Notes: generated by a model not told the origin, from the sequence alone. DNA of 64,000 nt from JAQBVV01 sp965249205 (GCA_965249205.1 CBDFLL010000005.1:1240001-1304000); one strand, 5' to 3'; shown: positions 1-8,630, numbered from the stretch's first letter. A program made the numbers and translations.

Positions 1-419
1 GCGGAGGAACCGCGCTTCTGAGACAGCACTCGTGCACGCTGCTCAGCGCTCTCCCGGGCCTCTTCACAGTCCTTGCAGCGCACAGCAAACGGCAGGGCGC
101 GGAGCCGCGGCTCGGCGATCTCATCACCGCACTCGAAACAATCGCCGTACGTATTTCCTTCGAGCCGCCCAAGCGCCTCGTTGATCTTGTTGAGCGTCTC
201 GGACTTCATCTGAATCAGCGAAAGCTCGATGTCCTCCTGGATATCAACCTCGGAGCTCTCGCCATCGTCGAGAACGTCACGGTCCCCCTCGGCCCGAACG
301 TCGCGCATTCGACCCTGAAGGTCGCTCATCAACTCTCGGCGGCGGTCCTCAAGCATCTTTTTGAGTTCGTTATACCGACGCGTTCTCGCCGGTGCCTTCT
401 TTCGTTTTGTCGTTGCCAT
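1..419 (-). CDS. DksA/TraR-family C4 zinc-finger protein (partial, runs off the window)
   Basis: My translation from the ATG at 419 stays open to base 1, so the C-terminus is missing. About 139 residues are visible: a basic N-terminus (MATTKRKK), an acidic, probably coiled-coil middle (LDDGESSEVDIQEDIELS), and a zinc finger with the cysteine pairs CFEC and CKDC. This is the pattern of DksA/TraR proteins, which bind RNA polymerase through the secondary channel or act as small zinc regulators. An AAAGGAGC Shine-Dalgarno lies just upstream on the minus strand. Housekeeping DksA cannot be told apart from a YteA/TraR-type paralogue from this fragment. Confidence 0.85.
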   Translation of the reverse strand, partial: MATTKRKKAPARTRRYNELKKMLEDRRRELMSDLQGRMRDVRAEGDRDVLDDGESSEVDIQEDIELSLIQMKSETLNKINEALGRLEGNTYGDCFECGDEIAEPRLRALPFAVRCKDCEEARESAEQRARVLSQKRGSS

Positions 420-1036
420 GATTTCTGCCGCTCCTTTCAGACCAACTTCAACCGAAGTGGCCGCTCTGCTTGTGCCACATGCAATTACAGTGCCCGTTGT
501 GAACACAGCGTGACGACCTCGGTCCGCATACCACCACCGACAGACGCCGACTTCTCATGACAGCGCGATTGCAACTAGTAACTCTATGTATTGCAGTTAC
601 TTGCAATGTCTTACCCGATCGCTCGACCATCCCTGCTGACCAACTCGCTCAGTTAGACGTCAGCGCCGGCAATCGAGTTCTTACACCGCTGTCCTTTCGA
701 GAGGACTGTAAGATTGACTCGATGTGGCGACGCGACCCCCATTGCTAGTGTCGAAATCTGAAATCCAATACCGATTTTGCAACACCACAAAACTCCCTGA
801 ACATTCACGTGAAGCGCGTATCTACCTATTTAGTAGCAACTTATGGGGACGCCAGTCCGCCCTTGCTCTCCTCACCCACGCGGCATTCATCCGCACCCGA
901 TCGGCCTTGTCGTGAGAATCCTGCCAATTCCACGAAAATGTCTATATTTCATCGTTTTGTCTAATTCTAGGCATGCGGTACAGATTCTGCGAAAGGACCC
1001 CCTTGCCGGCACCCGCGCTGTATGGAAAGCTGAGGA
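420..1036. other. 617-base intergenic stretch without a convincing gene
   Basis: This gap separates the divergent DksA-like gene and the cysteine-rich gene at 1037. It is less GC-rich than its neighbours. Short open frames exist but have no family resemblance or good start context. The one clear structure is an inverted repeat at 568-607, listed separately. The control regions of both flanking genes must lie here. Confidence 0.6.
568..607. repeat. Imperfect inverted repeat, possible operator
   Basis: The left arm ATTGCAACTAGTAAC (568-582) and right arm GTTACTTGCAAT (596-607) are inverted copies that differ by a three-base CTA insertion, separated by 13 bases that contain another TTGCA. It sits about 150 bases upstream of the DksA-like gene in an AT-richer stretch. 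A regulator-binding site is possible, but no factor can be named. Confidence 0.35.
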
Positions 1037-1678
1037 ATGCTCTGCCCAACATGCGGCCAACGAAAGGCCCGCCGCGCATGCCCAGCGCTCGCCAAGGCCA
1101 TCTGCACGGTCTGCTGCGGAACGAAACGGATGACCGAAATCCAGTGCCCGCCCGATTGCCGCTACCTCTCTTCGGCGCGTGAGCATCCCGCGGCGGTCGT
1201 GCAGCGGCAGCGGGAGCGCGACGTCTCGCTCGTGCTGCCTACGATTCGCCACCTCACCGAGCGGCAGTATCAACTTTTCTTTCTCCTGCACTCCGTGATC
1301 GCACGGCACACACCTCAGGAACTGACACGTCTGATCGACAGCGACATCGCCGAGGCGGCCGGAGCCTTGGCGGCAACGTTCGAAACCGCTGGTCGCGGGG
1401 TCATCTATGAGCACGCCCCCCAAGGGCCGCCCGCGCGGGCGCTGGCGTCGGAGATCAAGACGGCGCTGTCGCGCATGCGGGAGCAGGGAGCAACGGTCTA
1501 CGATGGCGAGACCGCGATCGTGCTGAGGGCCATCGAGCGGGGGGCGACCGAAATCCGGCCACCCGAAGGGGGTGACACCGCGTATGCGGACCTGATCCTT
1601 AGGCTTCTGCAGATTGGCCCGGCATCACCGTCGCCGAGCGAACCCGCACATGACGCTGGTGGGCTGATCATGCCCTGA
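1037..1678 (+). CDS. Conserved cysteine-rich hypothetical protein
   Basis: This is a 213-residue protein of unknown function. The first 45 residues hold eight cysteines (CPTCGQ, then ACPAL, CTVCCGTKR, CPPDC), which suggests a zinc-ribbon or other metal site. The remaining roughly 170 residues look helical and contain no motif I recognise. There is no signal peptide or membrane segment, so it should be cytoplasmic. The ATG follows TGAGGA directly, a very short ribosome-binding spacing. It lies 57 bases upstream of rpmB and could be co-transcribed with it. I recall similar cysteine-rich N-termini in uncharacterised bacterial proteins, but no tested function. Confidence 0.75.
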   Translation: MLCPTCGQRKARRACPALAKAICTVCCGTKRMTEIQCPPDCRYLSSAREHPAAVVQRQRERDVSLVLPTIRHLTERQYQLFFLLHSVIARHTPQELTRLIDSDIAEAAGALAATFETAGRGVIYEHAPQGPPARALASEIKTALSRMREQGATVYDGETAIVLRAIERGATEIRPPEGGDTAYADLILRLLQIGPASPSPSEPAHDAGGLIMP

Positions 1679-1735
1679 ACCTGCTATGCTAGAGAGCTGG
1701 CCAACACGATATTCATGGACGAAAGGCTAGGCGAT

Positions 1736-1927
1736 ATGGCAAAGCGGTGCGAAATCTGCGGTAAGGGTCCAGTGGCCGGCCGGACGGTATCTCACGCCCA
1801 CAACGTGGGGCTTCGTCGGTTCGAGCCGAATCTGCAGTCGGTACGCGCACTCGTCAACGGCGCTACCAAGAGAATGCGCGTGTGCACCCGATGCATTCGC
1901 GATGGCAAGGTCACAAAGGCCGCTTAA
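1736..1927 (+). CDS. rpmB: 50S ribosomal protein L28
   Basis: This 63-residue protein is a component of the large ribosomal subunit. MAKRCEICGKGP, the central SHAHN and RRFEPNLQ segments and the C-terminal CTRCIR match L28. Two CxxC pairs (CEIC and CTRC) are retained, so this is the zinc-binding type. An upstream ATG at 1715 is in frame, but MAKRC is the usual L28 start. The next gene begins directly after the stop codon. Confidence 0.95.
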   Translation: MAKRCEICGKGPVAGRTVSHAHNVGLRRFEPNLQSVRALVNGATKRMRVCTRCIRDGKVTKAA

Positions 1928-1928
1928 C

Positions 1929-2309
1929 GTGCTGGAGGCCATAGCCGCCCCTGGGGCACCCAAGGCCATCGGCCCCTATTCGCCGGCTCTTCGAGCTGGC
2001 AATCTATTGTTCCTGTCTGGCCAGATCCCGATCGACCCCGTCAGCGGTCAACTGGTCGATGGGGATATCGCCGCGCAGACGGACCAAGTGATGCGGAACA
2101 TCTGTGCGTTGCTCGAAGCGGCTGGGGCTGGTGTGGAGCACCTGGTTCGGACGACGGTATTCCTCAAGGACATGAGCGAGTTCGCCGTCATGAATGAGCG
2201 GTACGCGACCTTCCTCGCGGACCCCCCGCCAGCCCGTGCTACGGTGCAGGTGGCGAGACTGCCCTTGGACGCGCGCGTGGAAATCGACGCCATCGCTGTG
2301 GTGCGTTAG
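1929..2309 (+). CDS. ridA: RidA family enamine/imine deaminase
   Basis: RidA proteins are small trimeric enzymes that hydrolyse reactive 2-aminoacrylate and related enamines made by PLP enzymes. The sequence shows the family order: APKAIGPYSPALRAGNLLFLSGQIP near the start, then RTTVFLKDMSEFAVMNE, and PPARATVQVARLPLDARVEI with the substrate-binding arginine. I chose the GTG at 1929 (126 residues), two bases after the rpmB stop, because the family normally starts a few residues before this point. An ATG at 1902 would overlap rpmB by 26 bases. The spacing implies translational coupling to rpmB. Confidence 0.9.
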   Translation: MLEAIAAPGAPKAIGPYSPALRAGNLLFLSGQIPIDPVSGQLVDGDIAAQTDQVMRNICALLEAAGAGVEHLVRTTVFLKDMSEFAVMNERYATFLADPPPARATVQVARLPLDARVEIDAIAVVR

Positions 2310-2351
2310 GTCCGCAACCGACCCTTTCTCATCCCGACGGTATCCGGCGCC

Positions 2352-4538
2352 TCAGGTCCGCAGCGTCCTTTCCACACCGAGCACACCGTCCACCGCCTTG
2401 ATCGACTTGATCACCTTCTCCAGGTGTTTCACGTCCTTGATCTCCACCGTCATATCGATCAGGGCCTGGAGGTCGCCGGCCGACCGGGCTTCCATATTGG
2501 TGATGTTCGTATTGATGTCCGACACTCTGGCGCTGATCTCAGCGAGCATGCCCTGGCGATCCTCGACCTGCATCATGATGCGCACAAAGTACGGCGCCGC
2601 GTCCCCACCCACGCGATCCCATTCGACTTCAATGCGGCGCTCTGGGTCGAACATCAGGTTTAGCACGTTCGAGCATGTAGCCGAATGCACTGATACGCCC
2701 TTGCCACGCGTCACGTAGCCAACGATCCGCTCGCCTCGGATCGGGTTGCAGCACTTCGCCCGAAACACCATCACATCGTCGGTCCCGCGAACCTTGATCC
2801 GGTCCGCACCAGCACCTGATCGCAGCACTCGTTTGACTGCCGATACGACACCCGACTCTGGCGGTCTTTCCTTCAGGAGGCCAGCAGGGACGGACTTCTG
2901 CAGCACAGTCCGTGCCGACAGCTTGCCATAACCGATGTGCGCCAGGAGTTCCTCGACGTTGGACGAGCCGTAGTCGGCTGCGAAAGCGATCAGTTCCGCG
3001 CTGTCCAGTACCGTCTTGGGATTAAGACCGAAACGCCTCGCCTGTTTTTCAAACAGTCGGCGGCCGAGCTCGACGCTGCGCGCGCGCTCCTCCCCCAGCA
3101 AGACGTGCTTGATCCTGCTCCGCGCGCGAGATGTCGCAACGAACGTCAACCAGTCGCGGGTCGGCTTGTGACCGGCTTGAGTGATGATCTCGACGATGTC
3201 GCCGTTCTCCAGGCGGGTCCGCAGGGGAACCATCTTGCCGTTGATGCGAGCACTGACACATTGGTGGCCGACGTCCGTGTGTACACTGTATGCAAAGTCC
3301 ACGGCGGTCGACCCGCGAGGCAGCGACCTGACCTCACCCTTCGGGGTGAAGATGTACACCTCCTCGGGATACAGGTCGATCTTGAGATTTCGGAGAAACT
3401 CCTCCGGATCGCGCACCTCCTCGTGAAATTCCAACAGCTGCCGCATCCACTGGAAATACCGCTCGTCCCCGTGGTCACCAACCCGACCTTCCTTGTATTT
3501 CCAGTGCGCCGCAATGCCCTCCTCGGCTCTCCGGTGCATCTCATCGGTTCGGATCTGGACCTCGAAGGGAAACCCATGCTCACTGATCACCGACGTGTGC
3601 AGCGACTGATATCCGTTGGGCCGCGGCATTGCGATGAAGTCCTTGATCCGCCCAGGCACTGGTGACCAGGTCTGGTGGATGATACCGAGCGCCGCGTAGC
3701 AATCCTTTACCGAGTTCGTGGTCACCCGCAGCGCCACGAAGTCGTACACCCGCTCGAGATCAATCTTCTGTCGCTTGAGCTTCAGGTGAATGCTGTAGAG
3801 ACGTTTAATGCGGCCGTCGAGATCGATCACCGGCAGCTGTACTGCTTCGAGCTTCGCGCGGATATTTCCGGTCAGGTCCTCGATGACACGCTCCGAAAAC
3901 GCTCGCTTGCCCTCCACCTTGGATCGGAGGGCCTCGTAGGCTGCCGGCTCGATATACCGGAACGACAACTCCTCCAGCTCGTTCTTCACCTTGCTCATCC
4001 CAAGGCGGTTGGCTATCGGGGCGTAGATATCCAGGGTCTCCTGCGCGATCGTGACGCGCCGCTCTTCCGATAGGTGATGGAGGGTCCGCATGTTGTGCAG
4101 CCGATCGGCAAGCTTGACGAGAATGACCCGGATGTCATCCACCATCGCAAGGAGCATCTTGCGGAAATTTTCGGCCTGACGCTCTTCACTCGACGAGAAC
4201 GGTATGGCGCCAATTTTTGTCACGCCTTCGACAACGTGCGCGATCTCAGGGCCAAACAGCTCTTCGATGCGCTCGGGGGTCGTCAGGGTATCCTCCACGA
4301 CGTCGTGGAGCAGGCCGGCGGCAACGGCGACAACGTCCAGCTTCATATCGGCGAGGGCATCTGCCACCTCCAATGGATGAATCAGATACGGCTCGCCGGA
4401 ATGGCGCACCTGGCCCTTATGCGCAAGGGCAGAAAACACATACGCCCGGCGCAGGAGCTCCAGATCGGCCTCCGGGCTGTATAGGCGGACTTTTTCCAGG
4501 AGCGTATCGATACGAATCATGAGGGAAGGCGTCTGCAC
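2352..4538 (-). CDS. rel: Bifunctional (p)ppGpp synthetase/hydrolase, RelA/SpoT family
   Basis: The enzyme makes and degrades the stringent-response alarmone (p)ppGpp. Its 728 residues are full length for a long RSH protein. The order is an HD hydrolase domain (about 30-180) with intact HDVVEDT, a synthetase domain (about 230-350) with GRIKRLYSI and YQSLHTSV, a TGS domain (about 390-450) and a C-terminal ACT domain. Intact HD residues argue for a bifunctional Rel rather than a synthetase-only RelA. The GTG at 4538 and the ATG at 4520 (MIRIDTLLEKV) are both possible starts. A promoter lies 25 bases upstream, and the gene is divergent from the TPR lipoprotein gene. Confidence 0.95.
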   Translation of the reverse strand: MQTPSLMIRIDTLLEKVRLYSPEADLELLRRAYVFSALAHKGQVRHSGEPYLIHPLEVADALADMKLDVVAVAAGLLHDVVEDTLTTPERIEELFGPEIAHVVEGVTKIGAIPFSSSEERQAENFRKMLLAMVDDIRVILVKLADRLHNMRTLHHLSEERRVTIAQETLDIYAPIANRLGMSKVKNELEELSFRYIEPAAYEALRSKVEGKRAFSERVIEDLTGNIRAKLEAVQLPVIDLDGRIKRLYSIHLKLKRQKIDLERVYDFVALRVTTNSVKDCYAALGIIHQTWSPVPGRIKDFIAMPRPNGYQSLHTSVISEHGFPFEVQIRTDEMHRRAEEGIAAHWKYKEGRVGDHGDERYFQWMRQLLEFHEEVRDPEEFLRNLKIDLYPEEVYIFTPKGEVRSLPRGSTAVDFAYSVHTDVGHQCVSARINGKMVPLRTRLENGDIVEIITQAGHKPTRDWLTFVATSRARSRIKHVLLGEERARSVELGRRLFEKQARRFGLNPKTVLDSAELIAFAADYGSSNVEELLAHIGYGKLSARTVLQKSVPAGLLKERPPESGVVSAVKRVLRSGAGADRIKVRGTDDVMVFRAKCCNPIRGERIVGYVTRGKGVSVHSATCSNVLNLMFDPERRIEVEWDRVGGDAAPYFVRIMMQVEDRQGMLAEISARVSDINTNITNMEARSAGDLQALIDMTVEIKDVKHLEKVIKSIKAVDGVLGVERTLRT

Positions 4539-4562
4539 CGGGTTGTGACTCGCACCGTGCCC

Positions 4563-4591
4563 ATGATAGAAGTGGGTTAAAAGGTGGTCAA
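4563..4591 (-). promoter_or_regulatory. Sigma-70-type promoter of rel
   Basis: On the minus strand, TTGACC (4586-4591) and TATCAT (4563-4568) are separated by 17 bases, and the rel start codon follows about 25 bases downstream. Both boxes are close to consensus. Confidence 0.6.
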
Positions 4592-4610
4592 GGCAGCCTA
4601 CGGGATCTCC

Positions 4611-4640
4611 TTGACTCGCCGCAGAGCGGATTACTATACT
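4611..4640 (+). promoter_or_regulatory. Sigma-70-type promoter of the TPR lipoprotein gene
   Basis: TTGACT (4611-4616) and TATACT (4635-4640) are 18 bases apart. The predicted start of transcription near 4647 leaves a leader of about 110 bases before the ATG at 4757. It lies back to back with the rel promoter. Confidence 0.6.
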
Positions 4641-4756
4641 TGCGCGCCTGCAGCGCCCTGGTAGAGGCCGATCCTGCGAGCCTCACCGGCGGCTCCGCTG
4701 CTCCAATGTTCGCGCGCGGCGCGGCTCGCCGCAGACAAGTTTGCAAGGGGGATACG

Positions 4757-5722
4757 ATGGGAAAGTTTTCGTCGCGGGTGGTCATGGGGTGCGTCGTCGT
4801 CCTGAGTGTTTCAGTGGTGGGCTGCGGCCAGATCAACAACCTTCAGGCCAAGTTGGCGTTCAGGGATGGTAATTCCGCGTACCAGGCTGGGGAATGGCAA
4901 GAGGCGGCTGCGGCATACCGGGAAGTCCTGGCGAATAACCCCACGGATCCACAAATGTTGACCTCCTACTTCTTTCTAGGCAATAGCCTCGACAACATGT
5001 ACCGTCCGGGCCGGGTCGGTGACGCCGCCAACGACGCCATCCTGGACGCAGCGATTGAGAACTACAAGACGGCGATTGACCTACTTGAGGACGTCAACCC
5101 GCAATTCAGAACGCTCTCGATGCAGTACCTCATCGCGGCGTACGGATCCGACAAGCTGAACGATCCGAGCCTGGCCGAACCGCTCCTCCGGCAGATGCTT
5201 CAGGAGGACTCGAGTAACCCGCCTACGTATTTCATTCTTTCGCGCCTCTACGAGGACGCTGGTGACTACGAACAGGCCGAGGCGGCGCTGGTTGCGGCTC
5301 GCGACGCGGTTCCGGGAGACGCGTCGATCTACACGACGATGGCCGCCTACTACGACCGTCAGGGCGAATTCGACAAGCTGGTTGAGGCCCTTGAGGCCCG
5401 GACGGCGCAGGAGCCGAACAACCCCGAGGCCTACTACACAATCGCCACCTACTACTTCAACAAGGCCTCCCGTGACTTCACGCTGAGCGACGCGCAAAAG
5501 GGCGAATACGCCTTGTCGGGCGTAGACGCGGTGAACAGGGCGCTCGCGCTCAACGAGAACTACCTTGAGGCGATCGTGTTCAAAGGACTCCTCCTCCGGC
5601 TGCAGGCGAACGTCGATCCGAGTGTCGCGCGCCAGAACGCCTTACTCGCGGAGGCTGATGCCCTCGGCGAGCGCGCAGAAGAGCTTCGACTCGCGGCGGC
5701 TGCCGGCATCGCCGCCAGCTAG
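4757..5722 (+). CDS. TPR-repeat lipoprotein
   Basis: This 321-residue protein begins with a lipoprotein signal whose lipobox ends VVGC at Cys23, so it should be anchored to a membrane on the periplasmic side. The body is a series of tetratricopeptide repeats (AYQAGEWQEAAAAYREVL; LYEDAGDYEQAEAAL; AYYDRQGEFDKL), which build a superhelical protein-binding surface. The partner is unknown. I chose the ATG at 4757 because the signal starts there (MGKFSSRVV) and AAGGGGG precedes it; an in-frame start at 4640 would bury the signal. An IS lies 35 bases after the stop codon, with the probable terminator on its far side. Confidence 0.85.
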   Translation: MGKFSSRVVMGCVVVLSVSVVGCGQINNLQAKLAFRDGNSAYQAGEWQEAAAAYREVLANNPTDPQMLTSYFFLGNSLDNMYRPGRVGDAANDAILDAAIENYKTAIDLLEDVNPQFRTLSMQYLIAAYGSDKLNDPSLAEPLLRQMLQEDSSNPPTYFILSRLYEDAGDYEQAEAALVAARDAVPGDASIYTTMAAYYDRQGEFDKLVEALEARTAQEPNNPEAYYTIATYYFNKASRDFTLSDAQKGEYALSGVDAVNRALALNENYLEAIVFKGLLLRLQANVDPSVARQNALLAEADALGERAEELRLAAAAGIAAS

Positions 5723-5756
5723 GCCGCCGTTCGCGCGCTTGCCGCTCGTCACAGGT

Positions 5757-7059
5757 CTAGCAGGCTGCTGAAGAACCCGGGTGATCGGGCCGTTTTCTAA
5801 GGATCATGCGAGTCACCACCGACCGACAACGGTGCGCACGGCTGTGCGCTGGCCCCGATCAAGGGGCCGGCGACACGCGCGGCCGGTGATCAGGGACACC
5901 TCGCCTCCAGATTCCGCAGCCGGACCAAGTTATAGACCGTGGCGGCGAAGGTAAGCTGCCAATCCACGAGGGCGACACCGCGATGCCGGAGTTTGCGCAA
6001 GCCGCCGACGGTCTTCATCCAGCCAAAGACCTGTTCTACGAGTTTCCGTTTCCGCTGACTGACGTGATAGCCCGCATGCCGCGTGGTCCGGCCATCGATC
6101 GCACTCCAGCGGACCTTCTGAGCAACGTGGGGCGTGACGGCCCGGATACGGACAGCGGCCACAAAGCTTGCCACATCGTAGCCCTTGTCCGCCCCGACCG
6201 TGCTGCCCGGCGGCGCGCTGGCCTCCAGCAACAGCGCCGCTGCCTCGCGTTCGGCGGTCCCCGTCGCGTGAGTCGCGCAGACGTTGGCGACAAGTCCCTG
6301 TCGATTGTCCAGCAGCACGTGGCCCAGATACGCCAGCTTGGCTTCCTTCCCCTGGCCCTTCCGAGGCAGCATCGCCTCCGGATCGGTCGTCGACTGGTGC
6401 GTGTCGTTGCGCCGCCGCTCCCCGTGGAAGTTGACCGTGGGATTCCCGGGGTCATCGGGCGGGTCGCTCTCCGCCGCGTCCCGGCACCGAAAGCTCTTCA
6501 GGCTGGCCCACGCTTCCAATTGGGTCCCATCCACAGTGAAGTGTTCGTCCGAGAGCAGCCCGGCCGCCCGCGCGTGGGCCTGCACCGCATCAAAGAAGGC
6601 GGCCGCGAGATCGCCCGCCAGCAGCCGGTCGCGATTCTTGGTAAACGTGGTGGGATGCCAAACCGGGTCGTCCAAATTCAAGCCCACGAACCAGCGGAAC
6701 AGCAGGTTGTAATTGAGCTCTTCCATCAGCAGCCGCTCGCTCCGCACCGTGTAGAGCACCTGCAGCAACAACGCGCGCAGCAGCTGTTCCGGCGGGATCG
6801 ACGGACGCCCTGTGTTGGCGTACAGGCCGGCGAACCTGCGCGACATCGTTCTCAGCGCTTCGTCCGTCAGCGCGCGAACCGCGCGGAGCGGATGGTCGGC
6901 TGGCACGCGCTGTTCCGGCGACAGGTAGCTGAACATGTGAGTGCTTTGCTCATCGTGTCCGCGCATGATGGGGCTCCCTTCAGCGGTGTTGGGAGCATGG
7001 TAGTACGCCGGGATCGATCTGTCGATCCCATTTCACGGAGTTTTTCAGCAGCCTGCTAG
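5757..7059. mobile_element. IS5-like insertion sequence with 15-bp inverted ends and CTAG flanks
   Basis: The element proper runs 5761-7055 (1,295 bp). Its ends are CAGGCTGCTGAAGAA at the left and the inverted copy of CAGGCTGCTGAAAAA at the right (14 of 15 identical). CTAG flanks both sides (5757-5760 and 7056-7059) and fits a 4-bp target duplication of the YTAR type used by the IS5 group. Because CTAG is its own complement, it could instead be part of the ends. The single transposase gene is intact. The left end also holds a short palindromic stretch, GGCCCC/GGGGCC, near 5850. Confidence 0.9.
5890..6966 (-). CDS. IS5-like DDE transposase
   Basis: This 358-residue transposase cuts and joins the ends of the surrounding IS. 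The N-terminal part (about 10-110) matches the DUF772-type domain (RPSIPPEQLLRALLLQVLY). The catalytic part shows candidate acidic residues in FTVDGTQLEAWAS, VGADKGYD and VEQVFGWMKTVGG, followed by a basic tail. Length and motifs are complete with no stop or frameshift, so it may still be active. It occupies most of the element and reads opposite to the TPR lipoprotein gene. Confidence 0.93.
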   Translation of the reverse strand: MRGHDEQSTHMFSYLSPEQRVPADHPLRAVRALTDEALRTMSRRFAGLYANTGRPSIPPEQLLRALLLQVLYTVRSERLLMEELNYNLLFRWFVGLNLDDPVWHPTTFTKNRDRLLAGDLAAAFFDAVQAHARAAGLLSDEHFTVDGTQLEAWASLKSFRCRDAAESDPPDDPGNPTVNFHGERRRNDTHQSTTDPEAMLPRKGQGKEAKLAYLGHVLLDNRQGLVANVCATHATGTAEREAAALLLEASAPPGSTVGADKGYDVASFVAAVRIRAVTPHVAQKVRWSAIDGRTTRHAGYHVSQRKRKLVEQVFGWMKTVGGLRKLRHRGVALVDWQLTFAATVYNLVRLRNLEARCP

Positions 7060-7092
7060 GGCTGTCCCTTTTTGGGGGCAGCCCTATTTTTT
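7058..7092 (+). terminator. Intrinsic terminator cut off from its gene by the IS
   Basis: The stem AGGGCTGTCCC (7058-7068) pairs with GGGGCAGCCCT (7075-7085) across a short T-rich loop, allowing a G-U pair, and ATTTTTT follows. The stem starts inside the CTAG flank of the IS. Without the IS it would lie about 40 bases after the TPR lipoprotein stop codon, so it was probably that gene's terminator. Confidence 0.75.
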
Positions 7093-7566
7093 GAATTCCC
7101 TTGAACGGCTGCAGGCGCAGCTACGCAGTCCCAGGCCCCCCTTCCGTGGGGTCGTCGCCACATTCAGCGAAAGACACCCTCACAGGGGCGCTGGCGACCG
7201 CCACGCCGCATGTTTCAGAGGCATCCAGGCGTCGTGGTCACCACCGAGCGGACAATCCGTTCTGACGTAGACCAGTGTGCTCAGCGACCATACACCACAC
7301 GCGGACGACTTGAGACAAGACCCGCGATAGGGGACGGTCCGGCGACGGCTGTCGAGTCCGGAAGGCCAAGTTGTCGGCTCGCCATGGAGTGGAGTTGGGT
7401 GGGGAAGTAGACCAACAGCCCCGGGCCTCGAATCGTCTTCCTGGCTTGCCTGCTCGGCGAGTAGGCCAACCCCTCAGCATTCGCGACACATAGCGCGTCA
7501 GCCCGCCGGGATGACCCACCCGGGAATTGTGTGACGAATTACGTCTCCAGGGGACTAGCCGTATCA
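7093..7566. other. About 470 bases without a recognisable gene
   Basis: The stretch lies between two facing terminators (7058-7092 plus, 7568-7602 minus). Short frames are present, for example 7210-7410, but none has a family resemblance or ribosome-binding site that I can support. Confidence 0.6.
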
Positions 7567-7567
7567 G

Positions 7568-7602
7568 AAAAAAGGGCCGTCCCCCGTCACGGAGGACAGC
7601 CC
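7568..7602 (-). terminator. Intrinsic terminator of the tonB-exbB-exbD-exbD operon
   Basis: Read on the minus strand, GGGCTGTCC pairs with GGACGGCCC (one G-U pair) around a loop, followed by TTTTTT. It lies about 40 bases after the last exbD stop codon. Confidence 0.8.
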
Positions 7603-7640
7603 AATAGAGCGAAGAGCGAAAAAGGACGCGCGATGAAGTT

Positions 7641-8111
7641 CTAGGGAACTGCTGCCGCCGCACCAGCGGCCTGCCGCATCCCCTCAGTGACAATGCCAAC
7701 CTTCACGACACCCGCCCCCTTGGCGGCATCGATCACTTCTACGATGTTCCCATAGGGCAAGGTGCCGGCCCCCATGATGAACATCGTCTTCTCGGTGCGC
7801 TGCACGAAGATCGCCCGCAAGCGCTCTTCAAGCTGCGTGATAGACACGTCCTGGTTGTTGATGGTGATCTGGCCCGAGGCGGCGTAGTTGAGGACGATCT
7901 GGTTGACGTCCGGCGCCTGCTCCTGCGCCTGCTGCGTCTCCGCCGGCAGATTGATGTCGAGTCCACTCTGAGACACGATTAGGGCCGCCATAAAGATCAC
8001 GAGCAGCACCAGCAGCACGTCGATCATCGGCGTCACGTTCATGTCCGCCGTGGCATGCAGTTCCTTCGCCTCGTAGACGTCCTCGGCGCCGAAGTGCTTG
8101 TGAACAGCCAC
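7641..8111 (-). CDS. exbD: ExbD/TolR-family biopolymer transport protein (second copy)
   Basis: This 156-residue protein belongs to the ion-driven motor that energises TonB or a related system. After a short cytoplasmic N-terminus it has one membrane helix, VTPMIDVLLVLLVIFM, with the conserved aspartate in MIDVLL that takes part in proton flow. A periplasmic domain (about 50-140) follows. It is the last gene of the operon, two bases after the first exbD, and a terminator follows. Paired exbD genes are known in TonB and gliding-type systems; which role each copy plays cannot be told here. Confidence 0.92.
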   Translation of the reverse strand: MAVHKHFGAEDVYEAKELHATADMNVTPMIDVLLVLLVIFMAALIVSQSGLDINLPAETQQAQEQAPDVNQIVLNYAASGQITINNQDVSITQLEERLRAIFVQRTEKTMFIMGAGTLPYGNIVEVIDAAKGAGVVKVGIVTEGMRQAAGAAAAVP

Positions 8112-8113
8112 GG

Positions 8114-8545
8114 TTACTCTCCGCTCCCTTGGGCGTCGTCGGTGATCAGCGCCATGTCCTCGATACCGGCCGCTCTCAACTCGTCCATAGCGACCATGAC
8201 GTCGCCATACTGGGCCTCCACGTCAGCCTTGATGAGTACCAGCCGGTCTGACTTGTCCTCGAGAGCCTCGACGATCGTTTCCCCAAGACCACTCTCCCCA
8301 CCCGCGACTTCGGTGCCGTTGATCCAGAACCGGCCGTCGGCGGTAACCGCAACGGTCGTCTGGTCCGATGTCTCGGGGTGGTCGGCTGTGTTGTTGGCGA
8401 CCGGCAGGGTGAGAGGTGCACCCTGCTGCACCAGGGGTGCAACAAGCATGACGATGATCAGCAACACGAGCATCACATCGACGAGTGGCGTGACGTTGAT
8501 CTCTGAACTGACGCCACCACTATCGCTGCCTACTGTCATTGACAT
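8114..8545 (-). CDS. exbD: ExbD/TolR-family biopolymer transport protein (first copy)
   Basis: This is a 143-residue ExbD/TolR protein. The membrane helix VTPLVDVMLVLLIIVM carries the motor aspartate, and the periplasmic domain follows (DGRFWINGTEVA; LVLIKADVEAQYGDVM). It differs clearly from the next gene, so the pair is not a recent duplication and the two may form a hetero-dimer. It lies 85 bases after exbB and two bases before the second exbD. Confidence 0.92.
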   Translation of the reverse strand: MSMTVGSDSGGVSSEINVTPLVDVMLVLLIIVMLVAPLVQQGAPLTLPVANNTADHPETSDQTTVAVTADGRFWINGTEVAGGESGLGETIVEALEDKSDRLVLIKADVEAQYGDVMVAMDELRAAGIEDMALITDDAQGSGE

Positions 8546-8630
8546 AGCAAGACTCCGTATCCCGCCGGAGGCCTGAAGGCCTCCAGCTACTATCCGTCTA
8601 CCTTATCGACCGCCGGAGACTACGCGCGAC

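Noticed and set aside
5983..7059. 358-codon open frame on the plus strand opposite the transposase
   Set aside because: It mirrors the transposase gene on the other strand, has no family resemblance and is explained by codon bias in GC-rich DNA.
7210..7410. 66-codon frame after the IS
   Set aside because: There is no ribosome-binding site, no resemblance to known proteins, and it lies between two facing terminators.
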